Below are positions 17,201 through 26,343 of a stretch of 64,000 nucleotides of DNA, in pieces; positions within the stretch are counted from its first letter, which is position 1; every line of letters starts with the position of its first letter. Under the pieces are notes generated by a model. The model was not told where the DNA came from. It ran no database searches and saw nothing but the letters and a program-made list of their open reading frames with translations. The stretch comes from Collinsella sp. An268 (GTDB lineage: Bacteria; Actinomycetota; Coriobacteriia; Coriobacteriales; Coriobacteriaceae): positions 50,672-114,671 of the forward strand of contig NZ_NFJH01000008.1 in NCBI RefSeq assembly GCF_002159765.1, given 5' to 3'. Both the position numbers and the translations under genes were made by a program.

Positions 17201-18850
17201 CTAGCTCAGGCGGCCGCCGTCGAGGGTGATGACGGTGTCGGCACAGGTCAGCGTGCTCGGGCGGTGGCTCACGATGACGACGGTGCGGCCCGCGCGCCCC
17301 TCGACGAGCGCCCGCATGATGGCCGCCTCGTTCAGGCTGTCGAGGTTGGAGGTCGGCTCATCGAGCAGGAGCAGCGGCGCGGCGCGCAGAAACGCCCGCG
17401 CGAGGCCGATGCGCTGCTTCTCGCCCGCCGAGAGCACGTCGCCGAGCTCGCCGGCTCGGGTGGCGTATCCGTCCGGCAGGGCAGCGATGACGTCGTGGAT
17501 GCGCGCCGCGCGCGCCGCCGCCTCAACCTCGGCGTCGGTGGCGTCGAGCCGGCCGATGCGGATGTTGTCGGCCAGGCTCTCGTTAAAGAGGTGCGTGTCC
17601 TGCGTGACGAGGCTCTGCGTCTGGCGAAGCGCATGGGTCGCGGCGGCGCGCACGTCGACGGCACCCACCGCGATGCGGCCTTGGTCGACATCCCAGAACC
17701 GCATGATGAGCGAAAGCAGCGTCGACTTGCCCGAGCCGCTCTTGCCGGCGAGCCCGACGATGGCGTCCTCGGGCACCGTGCACGAGATGTCGGTGAGGAC
17801 GGGGTCCGTCCCGTAGGAGAACGACACGCCCTCGACGGCAACATCGGCACCGTCGGGCGTCTCGCCAGATGCAACCTCGGCCACGGCAGGTTCCTCGTCC
17901 AAGATGCCGAGCACGCGCTCACCGGCGGCAAACGTCTGCTGCAGGCCCGTGCCCAGGCTTGCCAGCGCGAGCACCGGCCCGAATGAGCTCATGAGAAGCA
18001 CCGTGGCGATGAGCATGTGCGCGAGCGTGATGTGACCGAAATAGAACAGGTGCAGCCCCACGATGGCGATGACGAGGTCGAAGACCCACACCACAACGGA
18101 CATGACCGCTTGGGTGGCGCCGGAACGGCTCTTGAGCTCGGCCTCGCGGTCGGCGAGCGCGGCGCTTTGGCGGAAGAATGCCTCGCCGCGGTCACGCGCG
18201 ACGCCGTACTGCATAGCCTCGCCGAGGCCGCGCAGGCTGTCGAGCAGATACGTGTCGAGCGCGCCCAGCCCGTCGCGGAACCGTCGGCCCGCCGCGCCCG
18301 CCGATGCGTTGGCCGCAACGGGAACCGCGATGCCCACGACCGCAAAGGCGCAGACGGCAAGCGCGCCAAACACGGGATGCAGGCTAACCTCCACCGCCGC
18401 AACGATGAGGCTCACGCCGAGGGCGATGGCGACGGGCGAGATCGTATGCGCGTAGAACACCTCGAGGAGCTCGATGTCGCCCGTGATAACCGAGATGAGG
18501 TCGCCGCTGCCGCGCCCGGCGAGCTTTGCCGGCGCGAGGCGGCGCAACGCCGCGAAGACCTGGTGGCGGATGCGCGCGAGCAGCTTGAAGGCGATGTAGT
18601 GGTTCGCCGTCTGCTCAAGGTAGTGCAGCACGCCGCGGGCGATGGCGCAGGCGGCGAGCACGCCCATGAGCGCGCCCCAAGCGGGCATGAAGTCGAAGCC
18701 GGCGACCGAGAGCACCGCCGCGAGGCCGACCGTGGGCACCGCGATGGCGGCGAGGTGCCCCGCGATACCCGCCAAGATGGCGAGCGCCATCATGCCCCAA
18801 AGCGGTCCGACGAGCCGGACGAGCCGCCCCATGATCCAGATCCTGCTCAT
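17201..18850 (-). CDS. ABC exporter subunit, CydC-like (TMD-NBD fusion)
   Basis: The 549-residue protein has six membrane segments in its first 290 residues and a nucleotide-binding domain at about 335-549. Walker A is [11 protein letters not shown], signature LSAGEKQRIGLARA, Walker B LLLLDEPTSNLD and H-loop IVSHRPS. It starts at ATG 18850, overlapping the stop of the partner gene by 4 bases (ATGA), so the products are made in parallel and should form a heterodimer. The arrangement and sequence resemble CydDC, which exports glutathione/cysteine to the outer face and supports cytochrome bd assembly. No cydAB is in the window, so the substrate is open. Confidence 0.8.
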   Translation of the reverse strand: MSRIWIMGRLVRLVGPLWGMMALAILAGIAGHLAAIAVPTVGLAAVLSVAGFDFMPAWGALMGVLAACAIARGVLHYLEQTANHYIAFKLLARIRHQVFAALRRLAPAKLAGRGSGDLISVITGDIELLEVFYAHTISPVAIALGVSLIVAAVEVSLHPVFGALAVCAFAVVGIAVPVAANASAGAAGRRFRDGLGALDTYLLDSLRGLGEAMQYGVARDRGEAFFRQSAALADREAELKSRSGATQAVMSVVVWVFDLVIAIVGLHLFYFGHITLAHMLIATVLLMSSFGPVLALASLGTGLQQTFAAGERVLGILDEEPAVAEVASGETPDGADVAVEGVSFSYGTDPVLTDISCTVPEDAIVGLAGKSGSGKSTLLSLIMRFWDVDQGRIAVGAVDVRAAATHALRQTQSLVTQDTHLFNESLADNIRIGRLDATDAEVEAAARAARIHDVIAALPDGYATRAGELGDVLSAGEKQRIGLARAFLRAAPLLLLDEPTSNLDSLNEAAIMRALVEGRAGRTVVIVSHRPSTLTCADTVITLDGGRLS

Positions 18851-20571
18851 GCGAGGCTCCTCTCGAGGTCGTGCTGGGCGCGCCACAGCGCCGCGTAGGC
18901 GCCGCCGGCGCCGACGAGCTTGTCATGAGGGCCCTCCTCGATGAGGCGCCCGCGCTCGAACACGCAGATAGTGTCCGCATCGGTAAGGTTCGCCAGGCGA
19001 TGGCTCACCACGATGACCGTGCGCTCCCCGGCGAGCTCGCGGATGAGGACGGCGATGGCGGCCTCGGACGCGGCATCGATGTTGGAACTCGCCTCATCGA
19101 ACACGAGGATCTCCGCACGGGTGAGCAGGGCGCGCGCGATGCAGAGGCGCTGGCGCTGGCCGCCCGAGAGATTCTGCGCCCCCTCGGCAATGGGCATGTC
19201 GAGCCCGCCCGCCTCGCGCACAAAGCCGTCGATGCGCGCCGCGGCGAGCACATCCCACAGCCGCCGCTCGCTCGCATGGGGATCGCCCAGAAGCAGGTTC
19301 TCGCGCAGCGTCCCGGCAAAGAGGTAGCCGCGCGTGGGCACGACGACGAGATGGCGCGCAAGCTCTTCCGGGGCGATGTCGCGCACCTCGACGCCGCCCA
19401 GGGTGATCGAGCCCGTATAGCCGCCGAGGCGCCCGGCGAGAAGCGCCGCGAGCGTCGACTTGCCCGAGCCCGACGCGCCCGTGATCCCCACCAGCGCCCC
19501 GGGCTCCACCGAGAGCGTCACCCCGTGCAGCACCTCGCGCTCGGGCACGTAGGCAAACGAGAGGTCGCGCACGGCGATGCGGCCATCGACGTCTGCAAGC
19601 GCGCGGGTACCCACCCGGGGCTCCGGCGCATCGAGAATCTTGAAGATGCGGTCCGCCGCGGCCGAGCCGTTCATGGCGGTGTGGAAGTAGCTCCCCAGCG
19701 TGCGCATGGGGATGAAGAACTCACTCGAGAGCACGACGATCGCGAAGGCCTGGGGCAGCGTGAGATGACCTGCGGCGAGCTCGGTGACGGTGAGGAAGAT
19801 GCCGAGCGCCGCGCCGCCATACGCCACGAGGTCCATGATGATGATCGAGTTGAGCTGCATGGTGAGCACGCGCATGGTGACGCGTCGGAACGTCTCCGCC
19901 TCCTCGTCCATCTGATCTGCCTTATAGGCATCGGCCTCAAACACCTTAAGGGTCGTAAGACCCTGCAGGTTTTCGAGGAAGCTGTCGCCGAGCTCGGCGT
20001 ATTGCGTCCAATACGAGGCGAGCAGGCGCTTGGCGACGGTCTGCACGGCCGCGATGGCGACAGGGATGAGCGGGACGCAGACGATGAGGCCCACCGCCAC
20101 CGGCAGCGAGAAGGGCGCGATGCAGGCGAAGAGCGTGAGCGGGGCGAGAAGCGCGTAGAAGAGCTGCGGCAGGTACAGGCCGAAATACGTCTCGATTTGC
20201 TCGACGCCCTCGCCCGCCACCTGCACGACCTCTGAGGTCGCCACGTGCTGCGCGTAAGCGGGACCCAGACGGAGCATCTTGGCAAAGAGCGCGCGGCGCA
20301 GGGTATCCTTCACCCCATGGGAGGCGAGAAAGCTCATGTGCGCCGCCGCGCGCGTCGCGGCGAAGCGCACGGCAAGACAACTCAGCGCCCCTACGACCGA
20401 AGGCAGGGCGAAGCCCATCGTCACACAACCCGTCAGCAAGGCGTCGACCACGAGCGCGACCCCGGCCACCAAGGCGATATGCGCCGCAAGCGCCACCCAT
20501 TGCAACACGACCTGCGCCGCGACATAGCGCATCGAGGCGCGCCCCATCTTAACCAGCCGTCCGTTTACCAC
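18847..20571 (-). CDS. ABC exporter subunit, CydD-like (TMD-NBD fusion)
   Basis: Starting at GTG 20571 (VVNGRLVKMGRASMRYV) behind GGAGGGGAG, the product is 574 residues. Five or six membrane segments fill residues 15-300. The ATPase domain shows [44 protein letters not shown] and IVVSHRLAN. The sequence TSEVVQVAGEGVEQIETYFGLYLPQLFYALLAP is typical of CydD. The frame extends upstream to 20733, but that part is compositionally odd and lacks a ribosome site. It is first in the operon with the CydC-like subunit, DUF454 and ygbA. The 256-base gap to prfC holds no gene. Confidence 0.8.
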   Translation of the reverse strand: MVNGRLVKMGRASMRYVAAQVVLQWVALAAHIALVAGVALVVDALLTGCVTMGFALPSVVGALSCLAVRFAATRAAAHMSFLASHGVKDTLRRALFAKMLRLGPAYAQHVATSEVVQVAGEGVEQIETYFGLYLPQLFYALLAPLTLFACIAPFSLPVAVGLIVCVPLIPVAIAAVQTVAKRLLASYWTQYAELGDSFLENLQGLTTLKVFEADAYKADQMDEEAETFRRVTMRVLTMQLNSIIIMDLVAYGGAALGIFLTVTELAAGHLTLPQAFAIVVLSSEFFIPMRTLGSYFHTAMNGSAAADRIFKILDAPEPRVGTRALADVDGRIAVRDLSFAYVPEREVLHGVTLSVEPGALVGITGASGSGKSTLAALLAGRLGGYTGSITLGGVEVRDIAPEELARHLVVVPTRGYLFAGTLRENLLLGDPHASERRLWDVLAAARIDGFVREAGGLDMPIAEGAQNLSGGQRQRLCIARALLTRAEILVFDEASSNIDAASEAAIAVLIRELAGERTVIVVSHRLANLTDADTICVFERGRLIEEGPHDKLVGAGGAYAALWRAQHDLERSLA

Positions 20572-20827
20572 GCGCTGCCGCTCCCCTCCCGCGCGACGGG
20601 CCCCGACGCTACCGGAACTCGATGCCCCGGCCTCGGCACCTCCGTCTTGCGCCCACCAGCATGCGCCGCAGGGCCCTCTCAGCGGCACCTCAGCGCTCCA
20701 TAAGTTAGAGGAGAGTAACATGTGGCGGCGCACCCGCCGATCCTCGTGATAAGTAAGCCACAGTAAACCTATAAGTTGATAGCGGCATACTTTTTGGCGT
20801 GGCGGCGGGCGCCGGGCAGGTCGCCTG

Positions 20828-22441
20828 CTAAAACGTCACGTTGCCGAACTCCGAGAGCGCAAGCCCCGGGTTGTGCTCATTGGCCCAATCGACGTTCCAT
20901 GGGCTCGTGAAGAGGAGGAGCTTGCCGCCGCGCATGTCCTCGACGCGCAGCGTGTCGCGCGTGAGGTTGAGCCCGCGGACCGCGTCCTCGTCATACTCCC
21001 CCTGAATCCAGCGGATGTCGGTGTAGCCGAGCGGTTGGCGCCGCACCGCGACGTGATACTCGCTTTTGAGCCGCTGCTCGAGCACGTCGAACTGCAGCTC
21101 GCCGACCACGCCCACGATCACGCTCTCCATACCGGCGCCGAGCTCGCGGAAGATCTGGATGGCACCCTCTTGGGCGAGCTCCTCCATACCCTTCACGAAC
21201 TGCTTGCGCTTGAGCGTGTCGACCTGCGACACGCGCGCGAAGTGCTCCGGCGCGAACGTGGGGATACCCGCAAACCGCACGCGGCGCTTGCCCGCACAGA
21301 GCGTATCTCCGATGGAGAAGATGCCCGGGTCGAACAGGCCGACGATATCGCCCGCGTACGCCTCGTCCACGATGGCGCGGTCGTCTGCCATCATCGCGGT
21401 ACCCGTGGCGAGCTTGATCTTGCGGCCGCCCTGAACATGATAGGCCTCCATACCGCGCTCGAACTTGCCCGAGCAGATGCGCACGAAGGCGATGCGGTCA
21501 CGATGGTTCTTGTCCATGTTGGCCTGAATCTTGAAGACAAATCCCGAGAACTCGTCCGCCACCGGGTCGACGTCCTCGCCGGACGCCGCATCGGTGTGCG
21601 GCCCCGGCGCGGGCGCGAGCCGCAGGAAATCGGCCAAAAACGGCTCCACGCCAAAATTGGTGAGCGCCGAGCCGAAGAACACCGGCGAGAGCTTGCCCGT
21701 GCGCACGGCAGCAAGGTCGAACTCGTGGTCCGCACCGTCGAGAAGCTCGATGTCGTCCATCAGGTTCCGATGGTTCTCAGCGCCGATGAGCTCGTCGAGC
21801 GCGGGATCGCCCAGCTCCGCCTCGACCTCGGCCACCTTCTTGGCGGCGTTGGCGCGCCCGTCGCCCTCGAAGGCGAGCACGCGGCGGCTCGCGCGGTCGA
21901 ACACGCCGCGGAAGGTGCGGCCGTTGCCGATGGGCCAGTTCATGGGGTACGTGCCGATGCCGAGCACGTCCTCGATCTCCTCCATGAGGTCGAAGGGGTC
22001 GCGCGTCTCGCGGTCGAGCTTGTTCACAAAGGTGAAGATGGGGATGCCGCGCAGGGCGCAAACCTTGAAGAGCTTCACCGTCTGCGCCTCGACGCCCTTG
22101 GCGCCGTCAATGACCATGACGGCGGCGTCCGCCGCCATGAGCGTGCGGTAGGTGTCCTCGGAGAAATCCTGGTGGCCGGGCGTGTCCAAGATGTTCACGC
22201 AGCAGCCCTGGTAGGTGAACTGCAGGACGGACGAGGTAACGGAGATGCCGCGCTGCTTCTCGATGTCCATCCAGTCGGACACCGCGTGCTTGGCCGAGCT
22301 CTTGCCCTTAACCGAACCGGCAGACTGGATGGTGCCGGTGTAGAGGAGGAGCTTCTCGGTGAGCGTGGTCTTGCCCGCGTCGGGGTGCGAGATGATGGCG
22401 AACGTGCGGCGCGAGGCGATTTCCTCGGCGAGGTTTGGCAT
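20828..22441 (-). CDS. prfC: Peptide chain release factor 3
   Basis: Translational GTPase that recycles RF1/RF2 from the ribosome. The 537-residue length matches RF3 (about 530). G1 is SHPDAGKTTLTEKLL, the switch region SDWMDIEKQRGISVTSS, G3 DTPGHQDFSEDTYR and G4 FVNKLDRE; the RF3-specific C-terminal part contains VGVVGELQFDVLEQRL. GGGAGGG lies before ATG 22441. It is monocistronic. The region 22442-22712 contains no gene; AAGCTT appears twice but no convincing regulatory element. Confidence 0.95.
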   Translation of the reverse strand: MPNLAEEIASRRTFAIISHPDAGKTTLTEKLLLYTGTIQSAGSVKGKSSAKHAVSDWMDIEKQRGISVTSSVLQFTYQGCCVNILDTPGHQDFSEDTYRTLMAADAAVMVIDGAKGVEAQTVKLFKVCALRGIPIFTFVNKLDRETRDPFDLMEEIEDVLGIGTYPMNWPIGNGRTFRGVFDRASRRVLAFEGDGRANAAKKVAEVEAELGDPALDELIGAENHRNLMDDIELLDGADHEFDLAAVRTGKLSPVFFGSALTNFGVEPFLADFLRLAPAPGPHTDAASGEDVDPVADEFSGFVFKIQANMDKNHRDRIAFVRICSGKFERGMEAYHVQGGRKIKLATGTAMMADDRAIVDEAYAGDIVGLFDPGIFSIGDTLCAGKRRVRFAGIPTFAPEHFARVSQVDTLKRKQFVKGMEELAQEGAIQIFRELGAGMESVIVGVVGELQFDVLEQRLKSEYHVAVRRQPLGYTDIRWIQGEYDEDAVRGLNLTRDTLRVEDMRGGKLLLFTSPWNVDWANEHNPGLALSEFGNVTF

Positions 22442-22712
22442 AGGTTCCCTCCCACCGCGCAGCGGCGCGGCATATGTGATGTAGCGATAACCCGTCGTAT
22501 TGTAGCGAAACGCGCGCGGAGGAACCGTGGAGAGGACGGGAAGCGGCGGGTGCAGGCCGTGCAGGAGCACGGCTGGTACCGCCTTGGCCGATGTCCCCTG
22601 CACTCGAAGCGCAAACGGGCGCACGGCCCCATATGCACAAGATGAAGCTTCAAGGTGATAAACAAAGCTTCTTTTGCGCGTAATACAATTGCAATACATC
22701 AAAGGAGGCACC

Positions 22713-23267
22713 ATGGCTTCTATCTTGTCCGCCCGTCAAGAGCCGCGCACAGCAATCTCGCTGCGGCTACCGCCGTCGCTCGTCAAGACCGTCGAGCAAT
22801 TCGCCGCCGAGCACCGCCTCAGCAAGACGGATGCCTTCCTCCATTTCCTCACCAAGGGCATTGAGGCAGATCGAGATGCCGCGAGTTCAGAAACGCTGGC
22901 ACGCATCGAGCGCAAGGTCTCGGAAACGCTGAGTCTCATGCGCCGGCAGTGTGAGGATATCTCAGACAAGGAGCTCGTCGTCGAGGCGGTGCGAAGGACC
23001 TGCCACGATTTTCCGTCCATCCGGCGCGCGTATCTTTTTGGGTCGTTTGCACGGGGAGCACATGACAGCGAGAGCGACGTGGACATTCGACTTGAGATTG
23101 ACCCCCATCACCGTTTCAGTCTGCACGACCTTGAACAGTTCGCAAAACGTGTGGAGGACGCGACGGGCCGATCTGCGGACATCATCACGGCACGCAGCCT
23201 CAAGAACAAGGCACTCGAAGCTGAGATTGAGAGGGATAAGGAGCTGATCTATGATCGCGAAGCATAG
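22713..23267 (+). CDS. Ribbon-helix-helix/MNT-type nucleotidyltransferase fusion (antitoxin-like)
   Basis: The 184-residue protein starts at ATG 22713 behind AAAGGAGG, with a TACAAT box at 22684-22689. Residues 12-50 (TAISLRLPPSLVKTVEQF, SKTDAFLHFLTKGI) form a CopG/Arc-type ribbon-helix-helix. A helical linker follows, then a minimal nucleotidyltransferase with GSFARG at 110-115 and the metal-binding D-V-D at 122-124. MNT proteins of this kind (MntA) inactivate HEPN toxins by adding nucleotides. The adjoining overlapping gene is a broken HEPN reading frame, so this is probably an orphaned antitoxin. The DNA-binding fusion could provide autoregulation. Confidence 0.8.
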   Translation: MASILSARQEPRTAISLRLPPSLVKTVEQFAAEHRLSKTDAFLHFLTKGIEADRDAASSETLARIERKVSETLSLMRRQCEDISDKELVVEAVRRTCHDFPSIRRAYLFGSFARGAHDSESDVDIRLEIDPHHRFSLHDLEQFAKRVEDATGRSADIITARSLKNKALEAEIERDKELIYDREA

Positions 23268-23518
23268 TGACCTAGGGCGGATCCAGGAGATCTACGATGT
23301 CGTCACGCAAACGCAGCGCCAGATGCGCGAGCTTGAGTTCTCAAAGGCCCCGGTTTCTCGAACCCGCGAACACCGAGGACGACCTGATTGCCGAGGGACT
23401 TATCAACCGGGTTCTCCGCGTGGCGGAAGAAGCCGGTCGCATCGGAGACGATACTGCTAACCGCCGTGACGAAAAATGCGGGACCTTCTTGCTCGCACGC
23501 GCCCGCAATGCGGGATAA
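23251..23518 (+). pseudogene. HEPN/HepT-type toxin remnant, frameshifted
   Basis: ATG 23251 overlaps the nucleotidyltransferase gene by 17 bases and encodes MIAKHSDLGRIQEIYDVV..ELEFSKA. At a run of four C at about 23348-23351 the frame must shift by one base to continue as RFLEPANTEDDLIAEGLINRVLRVAEEAGRIG, the DUF86/HepT pattern. The remaining frame ends at 23518 without the R-x4-6-H RNase motif and without the usual PWR..GMRN..H segment, so the 3' part is lost too. It therefore looks like a decayed toxin; the single-base change could instead be a sequencing error, but the missing end could not. Confidence 0.7.
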
Positions 23519-23578
23519 TCGACAGCACGGAAACGGTACGGGCACCACGAGCCATCCCATGGCACGCTAGGAGGTACT

Positions 23579-24193
23579 GTGTTCAATCTCGTCCTTTTTG
23601 AGCCCGAGATTCCGGCCAACACGGGCAACATCGGCCGCACCTGCGTGGTCACGGGGACGCGCCTTCACCTCGTCCGGCCGCTCGGATTCTCGCTCGACGA
23701 CCGGGCGCTCCACCGGGCGGGGCTCGGATACTGGCCCAATCTGGACGTGCGCGTCTACGACGATTGGGGCTCCTTTCTTGCCAAAAACGGCCTCGCCGAG
23801 CATGGTCCCGAGCCGCGCCTGCACCTGCTCACCAAGAAGGCCCGGCAGCGCTACACGGATGCCGTATACCGCGACGGGGACTATCTCGTGCTGGGAAAGG
23901 AGAGCGCCGGCCTTGCCGAGGAGCTCCTCGCCGCGTATCCCGCGAGCTGCGAGCGCATCCCCATGCTGCCCGACGCCGCCTCGCTCGAGAACGCCGCCAC
24001 CTGGCAGCGCCCCGCCGGCGAGGACCTCGCGCACGAAGCGCTCCGCCGCACGGACATCTGCGGCAACTTCATCGATCCCGCCGACTACCGCATCAGCGCG
24101 CTCAACCTGTCGAACGCCGCCGCCATCGTGCTCTACGAGGCGCTACGCCAAACGGGGTTCGCCGACATCGAGGCCGCCGGACCGACGCCCTAA
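23579..24193 (+). CDS. trmL: tRNA (cytidine(34)-2'-O)-methyltransferase
   Basis: SPOUT-class methylase that modifies the wobble nucleotide of tRNA-Leu. The 204-residue product begins at GTG 23579 behind AGGAGG. It contains LFEPEIPANTGNIGRTCVVTG (motif 1), YLVLGKESAGLAEELL (motif 2) and IPMLPDAASLE...RISALNLSNAAAIVLYEALRQ (trefoil-knot motif 3). A proline- and acid-containing insert near residue 140 is longer than in E. coli TrmL. The gene stands alone between the broken HEPN gene and a flavin-type oxidase gene. Confidence 0.92.
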   Translation: MFNLVLFEPEIPANTGNIGRTCVVTGTRLHLVRPLGFSLDDRALHRAGLGYWPNLDVRVYDDWGSFLAKNGLAEHGPEPRLHLLTKKARQRYTDAVYRDGDYLVLGKESAGLAEELLAAYPASCERIPMLPDAASLENAATWQRPAGEDLAHEALRRTDICGNFIDPADYRISALNLSNAAAIVLYEALRQTGFADIEAAGPTP

Positions 24194-24273
24194 CCCGGAT
24201 CGACGCCCACGGGGCTCCCTCGGCGGCAAGCGGGGTATATCTCCTTACATCCCGCTCGTGAAAGGAGCCCCGT

Positions 24274-24672
24274 ATGGACGAAGTCCTCGCCTATCTCAAG
24301 CAGCACAAGACCTATTTTCTCGCGACCGTCGACGCGGCGGGCAACCCGCAGGTGCGCCCCTTTGGGACCATCGCCCGCTTTGAGGGACGGCTCTACATCC
24401 AGACCGGCAAGGTCAAGCCGGTTTCGGACCAGATGCTCGCCCACCCGCGCATCGCCCTTTGCGCCATGGGAGACGACGGCACGTGGCTGCGCGTGGAAGC
24501 CGACACCGTGCTCGACGACCGCCTCGAGGCGCGCCAGGCCGTGCTCGACGCGCACCCTGAGCTCGCCGGCATGTACGCCGCCGACGACGGCAACTGCGAG
24601 GTCTTCGCGCTCGAGCACGCCACCGCGACATTCTCGTCATTTACCGCAGAGCCCCGCACCGTCACGTTCTAG
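24274..24672 (+). CDS. Pyridoxamine 5'-phosphate oxidase-like flavoprotein
   Basis: The 132-residue protein has the split-barrel FMN-binding fold common to small PNPOx-like proteins: YFLATVDAAGNPQVRPFGTIARFEGRLYIQTGKVKPVSDQMLAHPRIAL, then LRVEADTVLDD. AAAGGAGCC precedes ATG 24274. Proteins of this size usually bind FMN, F420 or haem and act as reductases of unknown substrates rather than in B6 synthesis. It is monocistronic and convergent with the aldo-keto reductase gene, 21 bases away. Confidence 0.85.
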   Translation: MDEVLAYLKQHKTYFLATVDAAGNPQVRPFGTIARFEGRLYIQTGKVKPVSDQMLAHPRIALCAMGDDGTWLRVEADTVLDDRLEARQAVLDAHPELAGMYAADDGNCEVFALEHATATFSSFTAEPRTVTF

Positions 24673-24693
24673 GTCCGTGCGGGACGCCGCGGG

Positions 24694-25854
24694 CTAGCAG
24701 CCAAACAACCGCGCGGCGGCGGCCATCTTGTCGGAGATGTGCACCCCAAAGGGGCAGCGCGCCTCGCAGGCGCGGCAGGCGATGCACGCCGCCGCCGTGG
24801 TCCCCAGCGCGCGATAGTGCTCGCGCAGCGAATCCGGCACCTCGTCGTACATGGTCGCCAGGTCGTAGAACTTGTTGACGCTCGCGATGTCTATGCCCCG
24901 GGGGCACGGCGCGCAATGGCCGCAGTACGTACAGGACCCGAGGTAGGCATGGCGCGGCGCCCCGGCAAGCACGCAGGCGTAGTCGCGCTCCTTTGCGCTC
25001 GCGGTCTCGTAGGCGACGGCGTCTGCCACGTGCGCGGGCGTAGAGAACCCCACCATCACGCTTGCCACCGCGGGGCGGGTGAGGTCGTACTCCAGGCACT
25101 GCACCGGCGTGAGCGCCACGCCAAACGGCGAGGTCGCCGCATCAAACAGGCGCCCGCCCATATAGCCTTTCATAACGGTGATGCCGGTTGCCGTCTCCTC
25201 ACAGAGCGCGTAGAGCTCGGCGCGCTCGGGCGTCATGCCGTCCAGCGCCGACGCCGCGCCCGCGTCGCCAAAGTAGTCGTCGAGGTTCTCGGTCGCGGGC
25301 ATCATGTCAAAGGCGGGGTTCACGCTAAAGAGAATCATCTCGATGGCGGGATGGAGCGCCGCCCGCTTGGCGATGGCGGGATTGTGGGTGGAAAGGCCGA
25401 TGTGGCGGATGGTCCCCGCCGCGCGGAGCTCCTCGACGTAGGCCATGAAGGGGCTCGGCGCCTCCGGCGTGCCCACCGCCTCCGCGTACTCGGTCGGGCT
25501 GTCGACGTAATGGATCATGCCGAGGTCCATGTAGTCGGTATGGAAGCGCCGGAGCAGATCCTCGAACGCCGGCTTCACCGCATCGAGGTCGCGCGTGCGC
25601 ACGTACTGGCCGTCTTGCCACGTGGAGCCGATATGACCTTGGATGACCCACCGCTCGCGCCGGCCCTCGAGTGCGTCGCCCAAATTGGAGCGCCGCGTGG
25701 GGTCGGGCATCCAGCAGTCGAGAATGTTGATGCCCGCGGCCTCGGCGGCGTCCACCACCGCACGAGCCTCCTCGGCCGTACCGTCCATCCACTCGCCGCC
25801 GAAGCCGATCTCGCTGACCTCAAGCCCGGTAGCGCCCAGTGTGCGATAGCGCAT
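24694..25854 (-). CDS. Aldo/keto reductase with C-terminal 4Fe-4S motif
   Basis: The 386-residue protein has an aldo-keto reductase barrel: MRYRTLGATGLEVSEIGFGGEW at the start, DYMDLGMIHYVDS and IRHIGLSTHNP. A C-terminal ferredoxin-like tail carries CTYCGHCAPCPRGID and CIACRACEARCPFGV, giving ligands for two iron-sulfur clusters. This architecture (DUF4130/COG1453-type) is common in anaerobes; the physiological substrate is unknown. The ATG 25854 start has GGGGAGG upstream. It is monocistronic. Confidence 0.88.
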   Translation of the reverse strand: MRYRTLGATGLEVSEIGFGGEWMDGTAEEARAVVDAAEAAGINILDCWMPDPTRRSNLGDALEGRRERWVIQGHIGSTWQDGQYVRTRDLDAVKPAFEDLLRRFHTDYMDLGMIHYVDSPTEYAEAVGTPEAPSPFMAYVEELRAAGTIRHIGLSTHNPAIAKRAALHPAIEMILFSVNPAFDMMPATENLDDYFGDAGAASALDGMTPERAELYALCEETATGITVMKGYMGGRLFDAATSPFGVALTPVQCLEYDLTRPAVASVMVGFSTPAHVADAVAYETASAKERDYACVLAGAPRHAYLGSCTYCGHCAPCPRGIDIASVNKFYDLATMYDEVPDSLREHYRALGTTAAACIACRACEARCPFGVHISDKMAAAARLFGC

Positions 25855-26039
25855 GCGAACCTCCCCTAGTCGCCCTACGATGCTCCCCCATTATCGCGCA
25901 GCGGGCCCCGTCCGGCGACCGGCGGCGCACCGTTGGAAGCTTTGGAGGCACGTCTGGAAGCGCCCGGAAGCACGTCTTTAGAGTGCCCGGCCGCCCAGCA
26001 CTCGCACACGCGGCGGTTTTTCGCTATACTTCCCTCTGC

Positions 26040-26115
26040 GGGCGATTGGCGCAACGGTTAGCGCAGGTGCTTTACACGCACAAGGCTGGGGGTTCGAATC
26101 CCTCATCGCCCACCA
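26040..26115 (+). tRNA. tRNA-Val (anticodon TAC)
   Basis: A cloverleaf can be drawn by hand. Acceptor GGGCGAT (26040-26046) pairs with ATCGCCC (26105-26111). The anticodon loop TTTACAC gives TAC, the T-arm is GGGGG-TTCGAAT-CCCTC, the discriminator is A, and CCA is encoded. TATACT at 26025-26030 is a suitable -10 box. A strong hairpin at 26129-26163 follows. Confidence 0.93.
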
Positions 26116-26128
26116 TATGCAACGTATC

Positions 26129-26163
26129 CGAACCCCCGGACGGCACCGCCGTTCGGGGGTTCG
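26129..26163 (+). terminator. Strong hairpin downstream of tRNA-Val
   Basis: Two 15-base arms beginning CGAACCCCCG and ending GGGGGTTCG pair with one G-T wobble around a 5-base loop. It lies 13 bases after the tRNA. There is no clear T-run, so termination is probable but not certain. Confidence 0.6.
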
Positions 26164-26187
26164 CCATATCGAGGGCGCTCCTAGCAT

Positions 26188-26328
26188 GTTCGGGCCTCGA
26201 ATGGGCATCAAATCGAGTGGCCCCCGCGTAAACGGGCGCCGCCGAGTAGAAATACACCAGCGTGAAAAGGTTTCTCGAGCGCACGCAATGCACCGGTTGG
26301 AAATGTGGTGCCCATTTGAGGCCCGAAC
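26188..26328. repeat. 141-bp element bounded by 23-bp inverted repeats
   Basis: Arms at 26188-26210 (beginning GTTCGGGCCTCGAATGGG) and 26306-26328 (ending CCCATTTGAGGCCCGAAC) are complementary over 23 bases with two G-T wobbles. They flank about 95 bases with no reading frame. It lies between the tRNA-Val terminator and the ppx/gppA stop. It may be a MITE, a small structured RNA or a long-loop terminator; no target-site duplication is evident. Confidence 0.6.
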
Positions 26329-26343
26329 CCTCAGCTGCCGCCG

